The notes under the pieces were generated by a model. It saw only the letters and a list, made by a program, of their open reading frames with translations, ran no database searches and was not told where the DNA came from. Positions 50,810 through 63,676 of a stretch of 64,000 nt of DNA are shown here, one piece after another (the stretch's first letter is position 1; every line of letters begins with the position of its first letter). The DNA lies in assembly GCA_964019165.1 (NCBI GenBank), contig OZ025268.1:5247570-5311569 (forward strand). The letters are read 5' to 3'. The position numbers and the translations under genes were made by a program. The stretch comes from Mastigias papua. Taxonomy: Eukaryota > Cnidaria > Scyphozoa > Rhizostomeae > Mastigiidae.

Positions 50810-53800
50810 TTGACAAAAAGCTCTTTATACAGTTTGCTTGCATGTTGATGAAGTCAAGCGTTTTTACTAAATGAGTAGGTTAAAAGGCTGAAGGTGCTTC
50901 CAGTAGAGCTTAGGGACAATTGATCGAAGAATTTTCATGAAACTTGCTTTTGAAGTTTGTGAGCAAAACTTCCCTCACAGAGAATTCGTTAGCAAATTCA
51001 AAAGTGTCTGGATACCTTTGTAACGGGAGTCTACAAGTGGTAACAACGTACCATAAATTAAAGACACAAACTGTTTCTTTGTTTTTGTGAGGCTGTATGC
51101 AATAATTTTAAAACGATGCCTTTCTAAAGTAGCCAATAAATTTTTTGCTGGAAATCAAGCTGATGATTCATTTGATATTGTTTTCAATCTTAGTAGAATT
51201 TTATTTCATTTAAGTAATATTAAACTCTTTACAAACCTTACCATCTTCAATACCTTGTATACAAATCTCTCCATAGTGTTGATTAACGTTTTTGAGAGTG
51301 CACCTCTTCATTTGGAACTGATAAAGCCAATTTTCTGAAGTCCTTGTAATTTACGTAAATTCATAATAAACTTCTATACTGGAATCCAGCAATTGCCGCA
51401 ATTCATGGACAGTAAATGTTGTTTTTCCTCAATGTTTCAATAGCATGTCGTTCTTCATCTGACAATCATTTGATTTAGATTCACATCTTAAGAACAGTTC
51501 TAAATGCAGAAGAAATGACAGCTGAGATTTCTCATAAGTCAAGTATCACGAAAGCATTTCAACAAATACTTTCCCGCCGAAACATTAGCCACAGGGCTCT
51601 TAGGTTTTCAGAAAGGAGCTTTGGTTATTTTCAACCTGTGAAAAACTTGTTTCACTTCCTAAATGCCCTATTGGATCAGCCTGTGCAATACTTTTAAGCC
51701 CCAAGTGTACATAATCTGATGGATCCAAGTGCTTCTGGCACTGTAGCAATGGGAGTTAGCCAGGTGTCTACACCAGTAAGCTAAAAAGTTGAGATCTGGC
51801 CAGTACTGGATCTGGCTATCGTAGGCCAGCGAAGTACGTATTAAACCTATGTTCAACCAATTTCATGCAGTGGCCATTTACAAGGTTCTAGTATTTGGGG
51901 GAAGTTGGCTACAGCTTATCGCATTGCGTCTTACTTTGCTATTCCCTTGTGTAGTTAGAGGGAAGGAAAAGTATTTACTACATGTTACAAAGTATAGACA
52001 TCTTTCATGAGTACTTGCTGCTTGATTATAAATTCTCCTATCTTAGGGCTGTACAAGACATAACTCTCAGGAGAGCCAGATAGGGTGAAGGACCTTAGGA
52101 GACATCTTTTAGTTTGCAAAAGTACACAAGAATCGTGCCACGGGTGCATTTTTAGGGGGCTGATAAATTCGCTTAGTGATGTAGGAGACCCACCTTAGTT
52201 GGGTCCAACACAGCGGAAAATGTTAAGTTTGTGCCCTCTACAAGGGCTAAAAAGGATCTCGATTCTCTCACCTAATGTAGTGTTCGCGTGGACTCGGCAA
52301 AGAGAGACACAAGAACGTGCTTTAGGTTTTGTCAACTAACTCGCATGACTACTAACTCGATACATAAGGTGACATTCAACAAATGTTAGTGTTGGATTTA
52401 ACATAGACAAGTGGAACACAATTAAACCAGTTTACATACATAACTCATAATAATCATAATTATTACACATCAAATAAAGGATGAGTTCAAATATTAACTG
52501 AGAGCTAAGGCCATGCTTAAAAAGTCAATCCGTCAGCTCTTGCAAGCAGGGAGACCTCATCCATCCATCTTCCAAGCGAGGCAGCTCATCATTAAGAGGT
52601 AAGTTAATAATTATCGCAATGCTACAGCTCACATGCACTCTCATTGTTTTCTTTCTTAAAAATTCATTTTCCTGTACGCCTTGTTTATCCAACACATTCA
52701 TATGTCATTGTACCACGTCTTCCATCGTTCCCCTTCTTGACTTGCCTCTTTATTTCTCTTCAAGAATGGCAATTGCTTGTGCAATGCTAAAGTGCAGTGT
52801 CTACTGAGCCTCCCTGTAGTGGAAAAGTGTCAGTCTACCTCATGGGCCTTACATTTCTAGAACTGCATTGCAATTCATCTTTCTACGCTCAACATAAATT
52901 GATTGAAGAGAAGCCAGTGGTGTCGTTGATGGGGATAATTCGGAGAGCTCAGCCTCCTTTGTTAAAGTGAGAAGAGGGACCCAGGCCCCTTCCATTGAGC
53001 ATATATTAATTTGACGAGTTCCTAGCTTTGTTATTAATTGCATTTAGCATGTATATGACTTTGCATGTACTTAAATTTGAATAGTTTAACAGGACTATTT
53101 AGTATGAACATATGTTTTCCCCATAGAAAGTGGCTAAACAACCTTTTTGCCACCCTTTTAATTTTTAGGATGGTACCCCTGGTGTGATAGCTACGAAGTT
53201 ATTAAAAATTGTGATATTGTACTTGTTCTCGAATGTTCTATTTGTTTAATCAAGATTTTAAGCAAAAATATGTCTTGAAATAGCTGGACGGGCGATGAGG
53301 ACCAAAGACTTTCGGTTGGGTGGGATTTTAGCCAGAGTAGTTCCCTTCACATATGAACATTGAGATTTCAACATATGATATTGATGTACATCAAACCCTA
53401 CTTCACAAGAACTGAACGAAGCCAAAAGGAATAAACTACCATGGTAGCAATGACAGCAAGTTGTCTATAATTTACAAAGTGGGGATAATCACATTTTACA
53501 GGGGAAATTTTCCCTGCTTCCTTTGTCATTTCCAACGATGCGCCTAGCTTTCATCAAATCCGACTTCAGCGTCTAGTATTTAAACAGGATGGCATTTCTA
53601 GATAGTACTCCACAGTTGTGTATTACTTTTATTACTATTAGTTTACCTTTTTAACACATGGACATTAAATAGACTTGCAAAATTATTCTAAGCCTTCTTA
53701 CTTTTATTTGGAAATAATTACAGTCCTCTTTTTTAGGAAGTTTTAGTTTTTAGCCGCAGGTCCACATCTGCACTTAGTGTGGCCTAATTTAGATGACCTG

Positions 53801-54561
53801 CGTAATCAAATAAATAATGTATGTATGTATGTAGTTGTCTGGTTTATAACTGAATGTCTGTTAGGATGGATGGATTTTTCTCTGGGAGCACATTTTATGG
53901 AATATCAGAGTAGGTGATTATAATAAGTATCGGTATTTTTATTCTTTTATACCACATAATAACTAATACATTTTACGAATGAAGGAAGCGCTTTATGAAG
54001 TTAGTATTTCGCCCAACTTGCAATTATGGAGATGTTATGGAGAGAATCAATGGTCCAAGGAGAGATACGAAATAGTGCCACACTAGGTATTAAATGGTCT
54101 TTGTTACTGGTGTTACTTTAACAGCATTGCAATGTCTTATCCCTGAATTAAATCCTTGGTGCAGTTCTCTTCACAATGCGTTGATCATGCGATTGGATCT
54201 CTTTTTTCAAGTTGCCGAAAGAGCATAACTCTTTTGTAGTCGAAGTTCCAATATTGGTTAGAATTTGTTCTTATATAAATCATTGTTAATAGTAGCTTTT
54301 CTTGTATTAAAAAAGCTGTGCGAAATGGTGTAAAAACATGGAATTAGTTTTCTTTTGATTTTTAGTGGGCCTAAAAGTCTGCCAGGTATTCCTGGGAGGC
54401 TGCAAAGTTTGGGCACTATGCATTCAGAACAAAGAAAGAGAAACGCATACTCTAAACTGTAAATCATGGCTATGTTATTACGAATTATTGAATACAAGCT
54501 TTCTTCTATACGGGTTTACAAATTTACTCTGTACAGCAATCAGAACATTGTAAATAAACAT
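50810..54561. other. intergenic, no gene supported
   Basis: AT-rich with scattered short frames. One segment (52195-52225, 'gacccaccttagttgggtcc') is a short inverted motif that recurs at 60253-60272. A SINE/LINE-like tail ends in (ATGT)n at 53815-53835. No splice-consistent exon chain was found. Confidence 0.45.
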
Positions 54562-55260
54562 TTAAAAGTTTATGAAGCGTTCAGCACCCCGGTGATCTCG
54601 TGTCATTAGGCTACTTCTTCTAGTTGCAAAATCAACTCGGGTCTTTTCAAGCATACCTCCCAGCCTTTGCAGCATGTAGTTGACTTCGTTAATCGCACCA
54701 TCAAGACGCTTAATTGATTCTGTTTCGAACAACTCCATTTCTTCGCCATGGCTGTCGCTCTCGAGCTGTTGAGAAGACTCAATGCGTGCTTTCCTCTTGT
54801 CGATCACGATATGTGGATGATCACTTATACGATGCTTCACCTCTGTGACTTCACTTTCGTGATCAATCTTGCGGCTTGTATTCTTTCGTTGCCCTTTTAT
54901 GTAGCACTTGGTTGTAGCATTTTGGCAGATATTGTTCTTTGCTTTGATTTGCAATGTAACATTCTGGTCTTCCATGGCTAATGCTTTAAAATCAACTGGA
55001 ACCTCGATTACTGTGTTCAGTTTTCTATCTTCATCTAGCTCCAAGGCTAAACTTCCTTGCGAGCAACAGTCATTCACCAACGACTGCAAATCAATTCTTA
55101 GATCTTCATCAGGGTCAGAAGCCTCATTATCATTACAGTAATAGGTTTGAATTGCGCGGTACAGTCCAAATCCCACTGCACCGACTACTGCACCGGCTAC
55201 CAATGCTTTTGTCCCACACTGCAACAGTTTCATGTCCAGGCATAGATCTTGATCCTTCAT
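54562..55260 (-). CDS. unrecognised single-exon protein with one membrane segment, 232 aa
   Basis: Starts at ATG 55260; an in-frame TGA precedes it at about 55308, and a possible acceptor (tatacgcag) upstream could supply a 5' UTR exon. Residues about 17-37 (TKALVAGAVVGAVGFGLYRA) form a glycine/alanine-rich hydrophobic stretch, a likely membrane anchor after a short N-terminus. An acidic region (SDPDEDLRIDL) and a long polar, charged domain follow. Near the C-terminus, IKRLDGAINEVNYMLQRLGG looks like an amphipathic helix or coiled coil. The composition is protein-like across the whole frame. I know no family for it; outer mitochondrial or ER anchoring is possible but only a guess. Confidence 0.6.
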   Translation of the reverse strand: MKDQDLCLDMKLLQCGTKALVAGAVVGAVGFGLYRAIQTYYCNDNEASDPDEDLRIDLQSLVNDCCSQGSLALELDEDRKLNTVIEVPVDFKALAMEDQNVTLQIKAKNNICQNATTKCYIKGQRKNTSRKIDHESEVTEVKHRISDHPHIVIDKRKARIESSQQLESDSHGEEMELFETESIKRLDGAINEVNYMLQRLGGMLEKTRVDFATRRSSLMTRDHRGAERFINF

Positions 55261-56239
55261 CTTGTCGCTTTTTCGCAAGATAGTTTCCTTACTGCGTGCA
55301 ATCAAATCCTCTGCGTATAGAACAGTACTCGGCCAAATATTCGTAAGTTCACTTTGATTTAACGTCAGCTTAAATTCATCCCCAGCCTCTTTGCTTTAAC
55401 GTCACTTGATTCAATCTAGTCAAGCAATTTGCGAGTGTGGATTGCTTTTTCAAAGGGATGCTCCTACACTGAAATGAGGTTACTTCTAAGCAGTACTTAG
55501 CCTCGTTACCAATAATTTCAATTTTTATTTATTTACTCATTTACTTATTAAATTCTTTAAAGTTAGTATTTACAATAGCTTGTAAACATTGCTATATACA
55601 TATATAAAGCTAGTTCAAATCAACTATTTACAAATGAAAGATTTACAATAATACTAAGAAAAGGAAAAAGAAATAGAATTTAACGTGATAATAGCGCTTA
55701 TAGAGGTACTTTCGAATTGATGTTTTAAATGTTTATATGGACGATAATGTGTTGACTACTGAAAGTACTAGCACAATGGAGAAAATGAAGTCAATCATAA
55801 TGGAGCATAGTGCATGAAGGATACGTGCTCCCTGCATTACTTTTTGGGCATTGGCTGCATACAAGAAGAGTCATTTATTGGTCTAACTCAAGCTGTTTCC
55901 ATTGATAAACACAGTGATAAATAGAGTTTTATAGCGCAAAGCCTGTATCCACACAATCCGACCTAACTGCCAAACTTTTTGAAGAATGCTTAAACTTCTC
56001 AATCAGCAAACAATACAATATTTCAGTCTTCAGTTGGTGCTATTCTTCAGGAGGTACGAGGCAAGATATTCAATATGCTGTTTCCAATGTTGATAAATAT
56101 ATTCTAAACCTACTTGAAGTCAACGGAAATCAGAAAGAAAAATCTTGTGCAACTTTAATCGAAAAAGAGCATGGAACTGTAGTAGGATCGGACTGATGCC
56201 CTAGTAACTGGTTTTTCAAATGCTGATTTTGCTCTGTGA

Positions 56240-56595
<356 letters not shown>

Positions 56596-58274
56596 GAGCA
56601 ATCAGTTGATACTATCAAAAAACAAATGTGTCAGCACATCTATTACACAAGCAGAGTAAAAAGCAACACTCGTACTGTAGCTGTTCTAAGAAATAAGTGA
56701 ATTTGGGGGGTGCCATATGTATATATGGAGGTAGCCAAGCCGCACCTAGATATTGCAAAAAATCCAATGTTTCTTTCCAAGAGATCCTTTATTAAGGAAT
56801 TTAACGGGTGGGAGATCGATGCACAGGGGGATCGCAACCAAGGGTTTGTACTGTTACTCTTTGTAGAATGATCCCGTAGAATAGGCTGCCTTGCCGTGGT
56901 ATAGTGCAAGAAAATGAAGCAGAAATTATTCGCAGTAATAAGAAAAATGAAGTAGCAAACAAACTGAACATAAATAAGACCAGCGGCTGCAACAACGAGT
57001 AGCAAGCGAAGAAGCTTTAAAGTGGCATTTAAAACAATGTTAACCAAAAGGGCATTTGCTAGTGGGGAATCGTGAGCTTCCTGGTGGAGAAAATGAAAGA
57101 CTTGGTGGACAATTTCCCCCATTATTTTGCATGTTAAAATTCCCTTGTTTCATTCTTAAGTAAAGCACATTAATGTCAAATGGACAGACGGTCTTTTCCT
57201 TACAAGGAGCAAGGCTTTTCAATACACTAGGAAGTGAAATGAAAACTGGAACTTTAAGAATATTTAGTTGGACATTTAAAACTTCTATCTCTGGTATAAG
57301 CTGCCTAAGTATTTTATATTCAATTTTATCAATTTTTAATAGCCGGTCCTTGATTGATAACAATCCCTATCCCACAATGCGTCTTTCATTTCCAAAACTA
57401 GCAAACTATCGAGCGCTTTACCACAGAATAGAGTTTGTGGCTTTACTTTCCTCTTCCTTCGCAGGATCCTAAAACCTGTCTTCTTTCCACTGCGAACTCA
57501 ACGAACTTGATTTTAACACCCTACTTGGCCATTCTCTTTTTTCCTTTGTTGCAAGCTTATTTACAGGCATCAGAACCTTCCCCGACATAAGAAACTAAAG
57601 TGAAAGCAAACTCTGTTATAGAATATGTTGACAGTCTTGCCATGTCAGAAGAGGAAGTAAATATGCTTTAGATGCTAAGGAAGTAGTGAAGCCTGTCATT
57701 GTGGAGCATGCACCAAAGAAAAGTAAAGCACAATAATTTCAGACATTGCTCAAAGCTACAGGAAACACCAATTCAGCGAGAAGGGACGGGAAGATCTCTT
57801 GAAGAAAGCAGGACCTCTTCATATTCTAGTAAGGTATTTTTCTTGAAGGTTAATACGTTAGCAATTTCTCGTTGGTTTCACAGCTTTTGCAGCTACTTGA
57901 GTTTCCGCGTCTGGGACCATAAATTGTAGCTCTACCAGCCAACCAATCAATGAATACATTATTCGATCGATTGGTGAGTCAATCGGTCAATTTCATTTTA
58001 TTTCATTTATAATATTTATACAGGGTAAAAAGACGTTGGTTTACAACGCATCCTGTTTCTAAGGTAATACAAAATGACGGAAACAAGACGACTAAATATA
58101 TATTTATTACGGAATGCTTAAGTTATTTACCAAATCAATATTGTTGAAAGTGAAATTCTTTAAAACTGTACAAGGGTAAATGTGAGGGAGAGAACACAGT
58201 AGCTCATGTTGCTTAGAACTCTTTTATTCATTTATGATAAATGTTCTTTTAGTTTGAAATGTCTACATGCATAT

Positions 58275-58650
58275 CACACTCTTTTTATATACCAGAATAA
58301 AGTTTATAAGAATATTGAGGCTCAGAATCGCTGAAATTTAGGAATAATATAAGAATAATACAAGGCTCAAGCTTCATCAAGACATAAGAATTTTTTGTAT
58401 CGCATTTATGCTACTGCTTTCAGACGTACTTTTGCATTATCGATACAAAATATAAACTCTTGCTTAGTTTTATGAAGTAATAAAACGTCAATAAAGATTG
58501 AAATATATTCCTTCAAGTTTTAGGCGAAGTTACACCCTTGGTATTTAAAAATAATTTTAAAATAATTCTAGGCTCAAAATAAGAAAAAGTTAAGAATATT
58601 GAGACTCGGAAAAAATTTCGGTACTCTTGTAAAAACAAGAGAGTACCATG
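58275..58650. mobile_element. MITE family D, copy 3
   Basis: Begins 'cacactctttttatat'. The interior has 'gaggctcagaatcgctgaaa' and 'aggctcaaaataagaaaaag'. The right end 'ggtactcttgtaaaaacaag' forms a local hairpin with 'agagtacc'. Confidence 0.5.
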
Positions 58651-59963
58651 TTTGTCATTTACCTTATTTACAATGTATCACTAAATTACAGATTCGATAC
58701 AAGCGCAATTTGAGAGCAATAAAGCTGTAATGCTGTACTTCCTTCCCTAGTGGCTTGCCCCCTCCCTTTGTTCTGTATTCTTTTAACCAATGGAATTGCT
58801 TCAGCTAGGAAGTACAGACGAGCTACGTCAGCAAATCAAATGTCAGTCTGCGTTACATCCATGGTCACATCTAAGTTTTATTTCTCAGAAAATGACAAGC
58901 GTCGCATTGACTTTCAGGTTGTCATGGAAGGAGGATCTCCGCTGGTTGATTATTATGAGAATTTTCTGAAAATTTCATAGCAAAATATGTGGAGAAAGAA
59001 GCAACAGTCCTAAGTGAGATCTATAGTTGTAAATTTGAGATTGAAGCCCACAGCTAGTATTTGCTGATCAGCCATGATTGGTGATCCTAATCTATAAATT
59101 TCGCCAGAGAAAGCTCGAGAGGTACTAGCATGTCACCAAAAGGCAGGTAGACGTGAATCAAAAACGTGTATCTTGGCATCGAGACTGTAGGCTCGAGCCG
59201 ACCATCATTTGAGAGGTCTGTTTCACCCCAGAATTGCTATGTATTGTATCTAGGACAAGAGAAGTGGGAGCTTAGGGTATAGACCCGACAATTTATATGA
59301 ATCACGCAATTCAAGCTCTCCCAAATGTAAGGAAGCGCCCTATTTGAAATATCTTTCTCGTATGTTTCAGTTCAGTATATTAGCTTTCGAAAATACTACA
59401 TCATTTTAAATCTGTATTCACACTAACATATAACTATTTACAATTTTTAATTTTCTGTGGCATCTTTCGCAATCTGCTGTTGTAGTAGTAGGAGTTGCAG
59501 CAATCCGGATGATTTTCTGAAGGTTGGGATAGAGGCTTTATTGATCACTTTCCTGAAAACTTTTCAACAAAATATATAACAAAATCCAGCCCATTTTCTC
59601 TCTTTCATTTCAGAAATCATTTTCTGCACAAGCATTGAGCCTTTACAGATATACTTTTATGCCCTTTATTTTCCACGTTGTTCACATCGCTTGATGGAAC
59701 AAAGCATTCTGTTTACCCCCGCCCCTATTAATTTTATAACGTTTTAAGAAAAATGCTGTGGGCCATGTTCTAGAAAAATGGGGGGAGTAGACCCCATCCC
59801 GCTCCTTGGATACGTCATTGGGTTGTTGGATATATCGAGGCAAAATTCATGTTAAAAGTAGCTGTGTTTCCCAGTTCTCATAACAGAAGCCGTACATCAT
59901 ATACACCTCGTTAAACTCTTTAAATGGATTTCTTTGTCTAAACTGGTTTTGTTTTGACCGTAG

Positions 59964-62290
59964 GAGCGAAATGGCTCAAGCAAGACAAAAGTTAGTTGAA
60001 GAAGGTATTGGTAAGTATGGGTGTAGGGGACTTGATATTTAGGGGGGGTTGCAAACTGTCTGGCCGAATGAACACGAAGAACTGCCAGGATGCACGACGG
60101 TGTCCTGTGTCGAATGTTGTCTAGCCGTATTGTCATGTCCGTAGCCCAGGGGGATTTTGTCATGGGGCACAATTGAGAGGAGTGATAACCAGTTTGCTAG
60201 GTCGTTTGGGGAGCTAGATCATGCCTGATATCCTGTGTTAGTAACATAGAAGGACCCACCATGGTCGGGTCCGACAATACAGAAAGTTCAGAACCAAGAT
60301 CGCAACAAGGAACAGAGACATGTCTTCGTCTTCATGTTTACATTAACGGCATATTTTCATGTATTAATGTAAAAACATATATCCAGTGAGGTAATCTAGT
60401 GACATATCCAGAGACTAAACGTTTCGACTAAAACGAGAGTCATCATCAGTGGTGAATACAACGAGGGAGAGTAAGATCTTAAATATACTGGGTGCAAAAA
60501 GAAGGATCAAATTGACGGACATGTACCCAGTATATTTAAGATTTTACTCTCCCTCGTTATATTTACTACTGATGATGACTCTCGTTTTAGTCGAAACGGT
60601 TAGTCTCTGGATATGTCACGAGATTACCTCACTGGATATGTCTTAACTTGAATACATGGAAATATGCCGTTAGTGTAAACATGAAGACGAAGACATGTCT
60701 TTGTTCCTTGTTGCGATCTTGGTTCTGAAGTTTATCCTAAAGCTGCGTTTCCCAGATTAATACAGTGTTCAGTAGCATTTCCTGGAAAATCTACAACGAA
60801 AAGGAAAATAAAAAGGAAACAGATTTCTTAGAATAAGCGGTGGCTAAAGGCTCCACTCTCCTGTGGCTCAATGTCTAATGGGTGAACAACATAGGAATTC
60901 TTTTTAACAAAATAGTAACTTTTCTCTGCGTAAAATCAGCAAGAAACGAATATATTAAAGTCTAAGCTTTCGCTGCATAGAGTAAAAGAGTATTCCCTTC
61001 ATTCAAGGGATAAAGAAGGTCACATTGTTTGGTTGCCTTCTCTACGGGCTAGCGTATTTAGCAAAGCTATTTTTGATGAAAATTTTTGCTTTCCTTAAAA
61101 AACTTACTTGAATGAAATGGAGTTTTGCCGAACTGGGGGCTACAGCCCCTCCAGCTCCCTCGTCTCATACGCCCATGTTTGTAAGAGATCTTTTTTGGTG
61201 GAACATCAAGTTTCCATTTCTGATGTTATAAATGAAATCTGACAGTTTTCAACCCAGCACTACATAAGCATTGTGTATTTGCCAAGAATTTAATGTTTTT
61301 GGTTGATTATTGCGATTTAGTGCAATAGAGACTATAATCTGTTATATAAGAAACTTGCGTCTGCACCCTTACTTGTCTAATTATAGTATCTCGATTGAAG
61401 AACAGGATTGCCGAATTGGTATATCTTATAGATAACAAGCCTTTATAAAAATCCACTTTCAGAAGTTTCAGTATAATGATGCTTTCTTTCATAAGGGCCG
61501 TAATGCTTCGACCGTAGAAAAGAATCTCAATCAAAGTCCAGAATATGACAAGACACATAATGATGATGATTTTCCAGTTATTAGGCAAGCAGGATCGTCC
61601 TACCATTTAGGTATTCTAGGATCGGTCTAAGTAAAAACTCAAAGTCCGGATTTATGTTGACATGAAAGACTGTGCATTTCATCTGGCTATATGTTTCGGT
61701 TCACTTTTTGGTCCTTAGCCCATGTTTGTACTCTGATTAGTGTTGTACGAGAAGAGTACGGTCAGTTTGCACAAAAAGTATGGTCTCCGCTTTTTCTTGG
61801 GATTGTCATCATCTTCTATATTTTGCTAATCACAAGAGGATAATTAACGTCCACTGTAGATGAAACAGCTATGATGCTAGACCCCATCTATACGATATCA
61901 TATCGGATTTGAGTGTTTACACGATACCGGATTCATAAGCGTATTGAAATCATACCGTATTCATCATCGTCCTCGAGCAAGTGAATGGCCAATACGGTAT
62001 GAAAACATGTCGGATTCAAATGAATCCGATATCGTGTAAATGGGCTCATTAACTAGATTTGTTTTATATCTCTTGGATTGTGTATATGTAATAACAAAAT
62101 TTGCATTTTTCCACATGCACCACCTGCATACACAGAACAGCTCCAAGTACCATCTTGTTCAAATGAGCCACCTCAGAACAACATGTACGACGAGAACAGT
62201 ACTCCACCTCAAAATCAGCCTCTCATTCCTCCGCAAGGCAACTCTCATCACGGACAACCACATGGAGGAAATGTTGTAGGAACGACCTAT
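59964..62290 (+). CDS. two exons of a Pro/Gln-rich protein, 3' part not found
   Basis: Exon 1 (59964-60010) has a strong acceptor (ttgttttgaccgtag) and donor (gtaagtat). It holds ATG at 59971 and encodes MAQARQKLVEEGI, ending in phase 1. Exon 2 (62136-62290) begins after 'cacctgcatacacag', joins in the right phase (G+AA = Glu), and ends at a strong donor (gtaagttc) in phase 0. Its product EQLQVPSCSNEPPQNNMYDE... is rich in Pro, Gln and His, as in cytosolic tails of small membrane proteins. The next acceptor at 62590 (tatttccag) leads to LSLGRTSQL and a stop in that phase; in another phase it reads VAWAYLTAVIFDMAAAF, a membrane-like segment. I cannot decide how it continues. The intron holds the 60 kb palindrome. 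Confidence 0.4.
60403..60459 (-). ncRNA. hammerhead ribozyme, type I, minus-strand copy
   Basis: Read on the minus strand: helix I 5' strand GUAUUCA, spacer CC, A, then CUGAUGA, stem II GACU/AGUC with loop, GAAA, helix III AC/GU closing a GUUUA loop, cleavage triplet GUC, then U, C and UGGAUAU. Helix I pairs A-U, an internal loop, then A-U, C-G, U-G, U-A, A-U, U-A, G-U. All core residues are present. The very short helix III is the form described in Penelope-like elements and retrozymes. Confidence 0.65.
60558..60615 (+). ncRNA. hammerhead ribozyme, type I, plus-strand copy
   Basis: CTGATGA at 60569-60575, stem II GACT (60577-60580) with AGTC (60589-60592), GAAA (60593-60596), helix III AC/GT around GGTTA, GTC at 60603-60605 with predicted cleavage after C60605. 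Helix I: UAUAUUUA (60558-60565) with UGGAUAUG (60608-60615), three or more pairs being G-U. Compared with the minus copy the 5' strand has C-to-T changes that keep wobble pairing. Confidence 0.6.
61080..61180. repeat. dispersed repeat with GGGGGCTACAGCCCC motif
   Basis: 'gaactgggggctacagcccc' and 'tccagctccctcgtctcata' match 40.08-40.13 kb in layout. Probably the end of an unclassified non-autonomous element. Confidence 0.4.
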
Positions 62291-62329
62291 GTAAGTTCAT
62301 TTATTAATGAAAATCTCAGAAGTAAAGTA

Positions 62330-62490
62330 GAAGCTCGCTCGTGTCCATCCATTACTTGGTTGGCTACTGCCTTAAAATCCTCGAACTGCCCCCCCTCAAG
62401 AAAGCCCCCCTTGAATAAACCGCCAAGCTTGAACTCCAACTCTGTAAAAAGTGCCCCCTCAATTAAGCTCTCACATGCCCGCTGGATCAA
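62330..62490. repeat. GC-rich repeat with CCCCCCTCAAGAAAGCC-type units
   Basis: 'actgccccccctcaagaaag', 'cccccttgaataaaccgcc' and 'tgccccctcaattaagctc' are related units. The same style recurs at 63774-63812 ('agctccccttcgaataagcc'). Confidence 0.45.
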
Positions 62491-63119
62491 ACCTGTTGGT
62501 GATATCATTGGTTCCGCAGTGAATTATTATAATATCCGGTTTCTTTCTTGCGGCAAGCTTAATATCTCTTATTTCCAGTTGTCGCTTGGGCGTACCTCAC
62601 AGCTGTGATATTTGATATGGCTGCTGCATTCGTCGATATCTTTTGATACTGAATCGTCAATAACACTAACAATACATATTTTTGTATGGGAATATAAGTA
62701 TATGAGAAAAATGAGGCTCAAATCTGGCAAAAATCAAGAAATAGTTTGGGAACACTGGCAAGCTAAACTTCACAAAAATAAACTTGGGGACCATACATAT
62801 ATGACATCGGCAAAGAGGGGGGAGGGGGGTACGAGGAGTTTAAGACTATTTTAGACGTTGTTGAGGAGGAGGGAGGGGGTTTTGAGAATTTAGACGTCGC
62901 TTTTCTTTTTTTACTTTTCTGCAAATCACCACTGAATTATGTCACTGTATAGTATGCGTTGTGGAATTAATGGGATGAAAAATGTTTCAGTCAGTCATTT
63001 ATTTAACCATTAATCTATTTGCAGGGTTTTTTCTTCAATAACAACTCACTGCCATCATTTCCTTTACGGCAACACTGACTAAAACGTGCAATAACACGCT
63101 AACATCGCATATGCTTTAG

Positions 63120-63676
63120 GGCCTGTTTATATGGAGAAAATAGTCCCGGCTACCCGAGACTATTTTACTTGCCGGGATCCCAGCATCCTATTGAAATCAC
63201 TGTATTTTTTACCGTGCGTTTATATGAGAATTTATATAATCCCGGCTAGGTGAGACTATTTTCAGTTGCCGGGATCTCGGCTGAGAGAGCTGGGATCCCG
63301 GCATTCCGAGACTATTTTTCCTCATATAAACGCAAGCTGAAAATAGTCCCGGCTTGCCGGGACTAAATTGCCAGCACTGCGCATGCGGGAAATCTGTTCA
63401 CATTCACATGCGTATTCAACAAAACGAGGAAGCATGTCGGCAAGCCAAAAACGAGGAGCATTGCAGGAGTAGCATAAGTATATATTCCTTCGAAAAAACA
63501 CTGCTTGCCGCCATTTCAATTTTTACCGCCAAGATAAGCTTCGAGCCTCGCGGTGGCCGGTGAAGATAGTCCTGGGTAGCCGGGACTATTTCTTCGTATA
63601 AACGAAAACGAAAAATAGTCCCGGGGTGAAAATAGTCTCGGGTAGCCGGGGCTATTTTCTCCATATAAACAGGCCC
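63120..63676. mobile_element. TIR element with GGGCCTGTTTATATGGAG ends and TTA duplication
   Basis: Left GGGCCTGTTTATATGGAGAA and right TTCTCCATATAAACAGGCCC, each next to TTA. The interior is a set of related modules around 'atagtcccgg' and 'gccgggactatt', in both orientations, with 'catataaacg' spacers, as if short TIR units had been duplicated inside. TTA and the terminus suggest a PIF/Harbinger-type MITE. Minus-strand frames across it are artefacts. Confidence 0.65.

Larger units (their letters stand above)
60287..60729. repeat. 443-bp palindrome with hammerhead ribozyme motifs on both strands
   Basis: TTCAGAACCAAGATCGCAAC is mirrored at the right end (to 60729), axis near 60508 with a short unpaired centre. 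The right arm is followed by 'tttatcctaaagctgcgttt', the family tail seen at 19431 and 38401. Each arm holds a hammerhead (separate entries). It lies within the intron of the gene at 59964-62290. Confidence 0.8.
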
